A DNA stretch of 5,814 bases, from positions 1 to 5,814 of the forward strand of contig JAUVKB010000140.1 of assembly GCA_030596405.1 (NCBI GenBank), read 5' to 3'. The position numbers were made by a program, and so were the translations under genes. Within the stretch, counting starts at the first letter, position 1. Each line of letters begins with the position of its first letter. Positions 5,398 through 5,814 of this stretch are shown one piece after another. The notes under the pieces are model-generated. The model had not been told where the DNA came from. It made no database searches and saw only the letters and a program-made list of their open reading frames with translations. Source of the stretch: Deltaproteobacteria bacterium (lineage in GTDB: Bacteria; Desulfobacterota; Desulfobacteria; Desulfobacterales; JAUVKB01).

Positions 5398-5699
5398 TTT
5401 TTCCTATTCCTGCGTCAAAAACCTGACTCTTTCTTCTTGCCTTTAATCCACAGACCCGCCTGCCTATGCGTTGTGATTACGTTGACAGTAAAAGCACGTT
5501 TGTAGGCACCTATATTATGATACTTCGTTAAAAATCCATACAAAGGCATTGCGGGCAGGTTACGCAGATCCGCCTGCCACTGCGAGGCACAAGCGGGCAG
5601 GTTACACAGATTTTCGTGAGTTATTGGGTTAAATTTCCCGAAGCTTGCTGCGGGGATTGCGTATTGGCGCAATTAGGCTTTGACACCATTAGCTCTATG
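5398..5699 (-). other. Long putative leader of the small-ORF cluster, no supported gene
   Basis: About 300 nt lie between the promoter-like element at 5700-5728 and the first small ORF. An 85-codon minus-strand frame (5415-5672) runs through the repeated GC-rich units and has no clear ribosome site, so I do not call it a gene. The notable content is the GC-rich repeats at 5451-5611 in otherwise AT-rich DNA. No riboswitch class is recognisable. Confidence 0.4.
5451..5611. repeat. GC-rich interspersed repeat units (19-20 bp)
   Basis: GCGGGCAGGTTACGCAGAT (5551-5569) recurs at 5593-5611 with a single change (G to A), a period of 42 bp. A second motif, CAGATCCGCCTGCCACTGCG (5565-5584), has a 17/20 relative at 5451-5470. 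CCTGCC and GGCAGG within 5573-5600 can pair as a stem around a smaller TGCC/GGCA hairpin. This is the pattern of a small REP-like extragenic repeat. Genome-wide copy number cannot be seen from this window. Confidence 0.55.
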
Positions 5700-5728
5700 A
5701 TGTAAAAATAAAAGAAATATATTGTCAA
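5700..5728 (-). promoter_or_regulatory. Possible sigma-70-like promoter for the small-ORF cluster
   Basis: On the minus strand there is a perfect -35 TTGACA (5728-5723), a 17-bp AT-rich spacer and a poor -10 TTACAT (5705-5700). If active, it would give a leader of about 300 nt before the first small ORF. The -35 and spacing are good and the -10 is weak. The remaining DNA to 5814 shows nothing I can identify. Confidence 0.4.
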
Positions 5729-5814
5729 AAGACCAGCGCAAAATTCAAGTTGAGATCAGGGACTTCTTATGTTATTGGGCTGTTCGAGAGTTGGTTATTT
5801 ATAGATGTCTCACA

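Noticed and set aside
5551..5611. CRISPR array
   Set aside because: Only two near-identical 19-mers with a 23-bp gap, plus a diverged third unit at a different spacing; no regular array or cas gene.
5415..5672. 85-codon minus-strand ORF
   Set aside because: It is built largely on the GC-rich repeats and has no clear ribosome site.

Overview
This window looks like a piece of a mid-to-low GC Gram-negative chromosome, most likely a sulfate reducer or relative in Desulfobacterota (Deltaproteobacteria). The reasons are a signal-peptide-bearing (periplasmic-type) CbiK cobaltochelatase under a cobalamin riboswitch, a clear sigma-54-type promoter, and a polysaccharide-type glycosyltransferase/amidotransferase pair. 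The taxonomic assignment is inference; no rRNA or marker gene is present.

Left block (1-920, minus strand): a complete vitamin-B12 control unit reads leftward. It comprises a sigma-70-like promoter (892-920), a cobalamin riboswitch (about 640-886), an intrinsic terminator (541-583), a leader of about 200 nt, and the first 115 codons of cbiK, which runs off the left edge. The riboswitch is interrupted by a nearly pure 74-bp hairpin with 34-bp perfect arms, flanked by a 4-bp direct repeat (CTTG on the plus strand). Removing the hairpin and one CTTG copy appears to restore an ordinary riboswitch, so I read it as a MITE-like insertion inside a riboswitch. This is the most striking observation in the window.

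Middle block (921-4674, plus strand): a non-coding divergent region carries a sigma-54 -24/-12 element (1139-1154) and a plausible upstream activator palindrome (1039-1054). A two-gene operon follows: a TPR-repeat/GT2 polyprenyl-phosphate-type glycosyltransferase fusion, overlapping by 22 nt an AsnB-type glutamine-dependent amidotransferase. Together they suggest surface polysaccharide or glycoconjugate synthesis. The asnB gene is broken. A block of roughly 60-80 codons of the synthetase domain is missing and the conserved C-terminus (4396-4674) lies in the -1 frame, so the continuous ORF ends early at 4480.

Right block (4675-5814): low gene density. After a stretch with several small hairpins there is a leftward cluster of three very small ORFs (36, 61 and 36 codons; the second and third hydrophobic), with spacers of 16 and 6 nt. 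A possible promoter lies about 300 nt upstream, and the intervening leader holds GC-rich repeated 19-20-mers. None of these three products is recognised with confidence.
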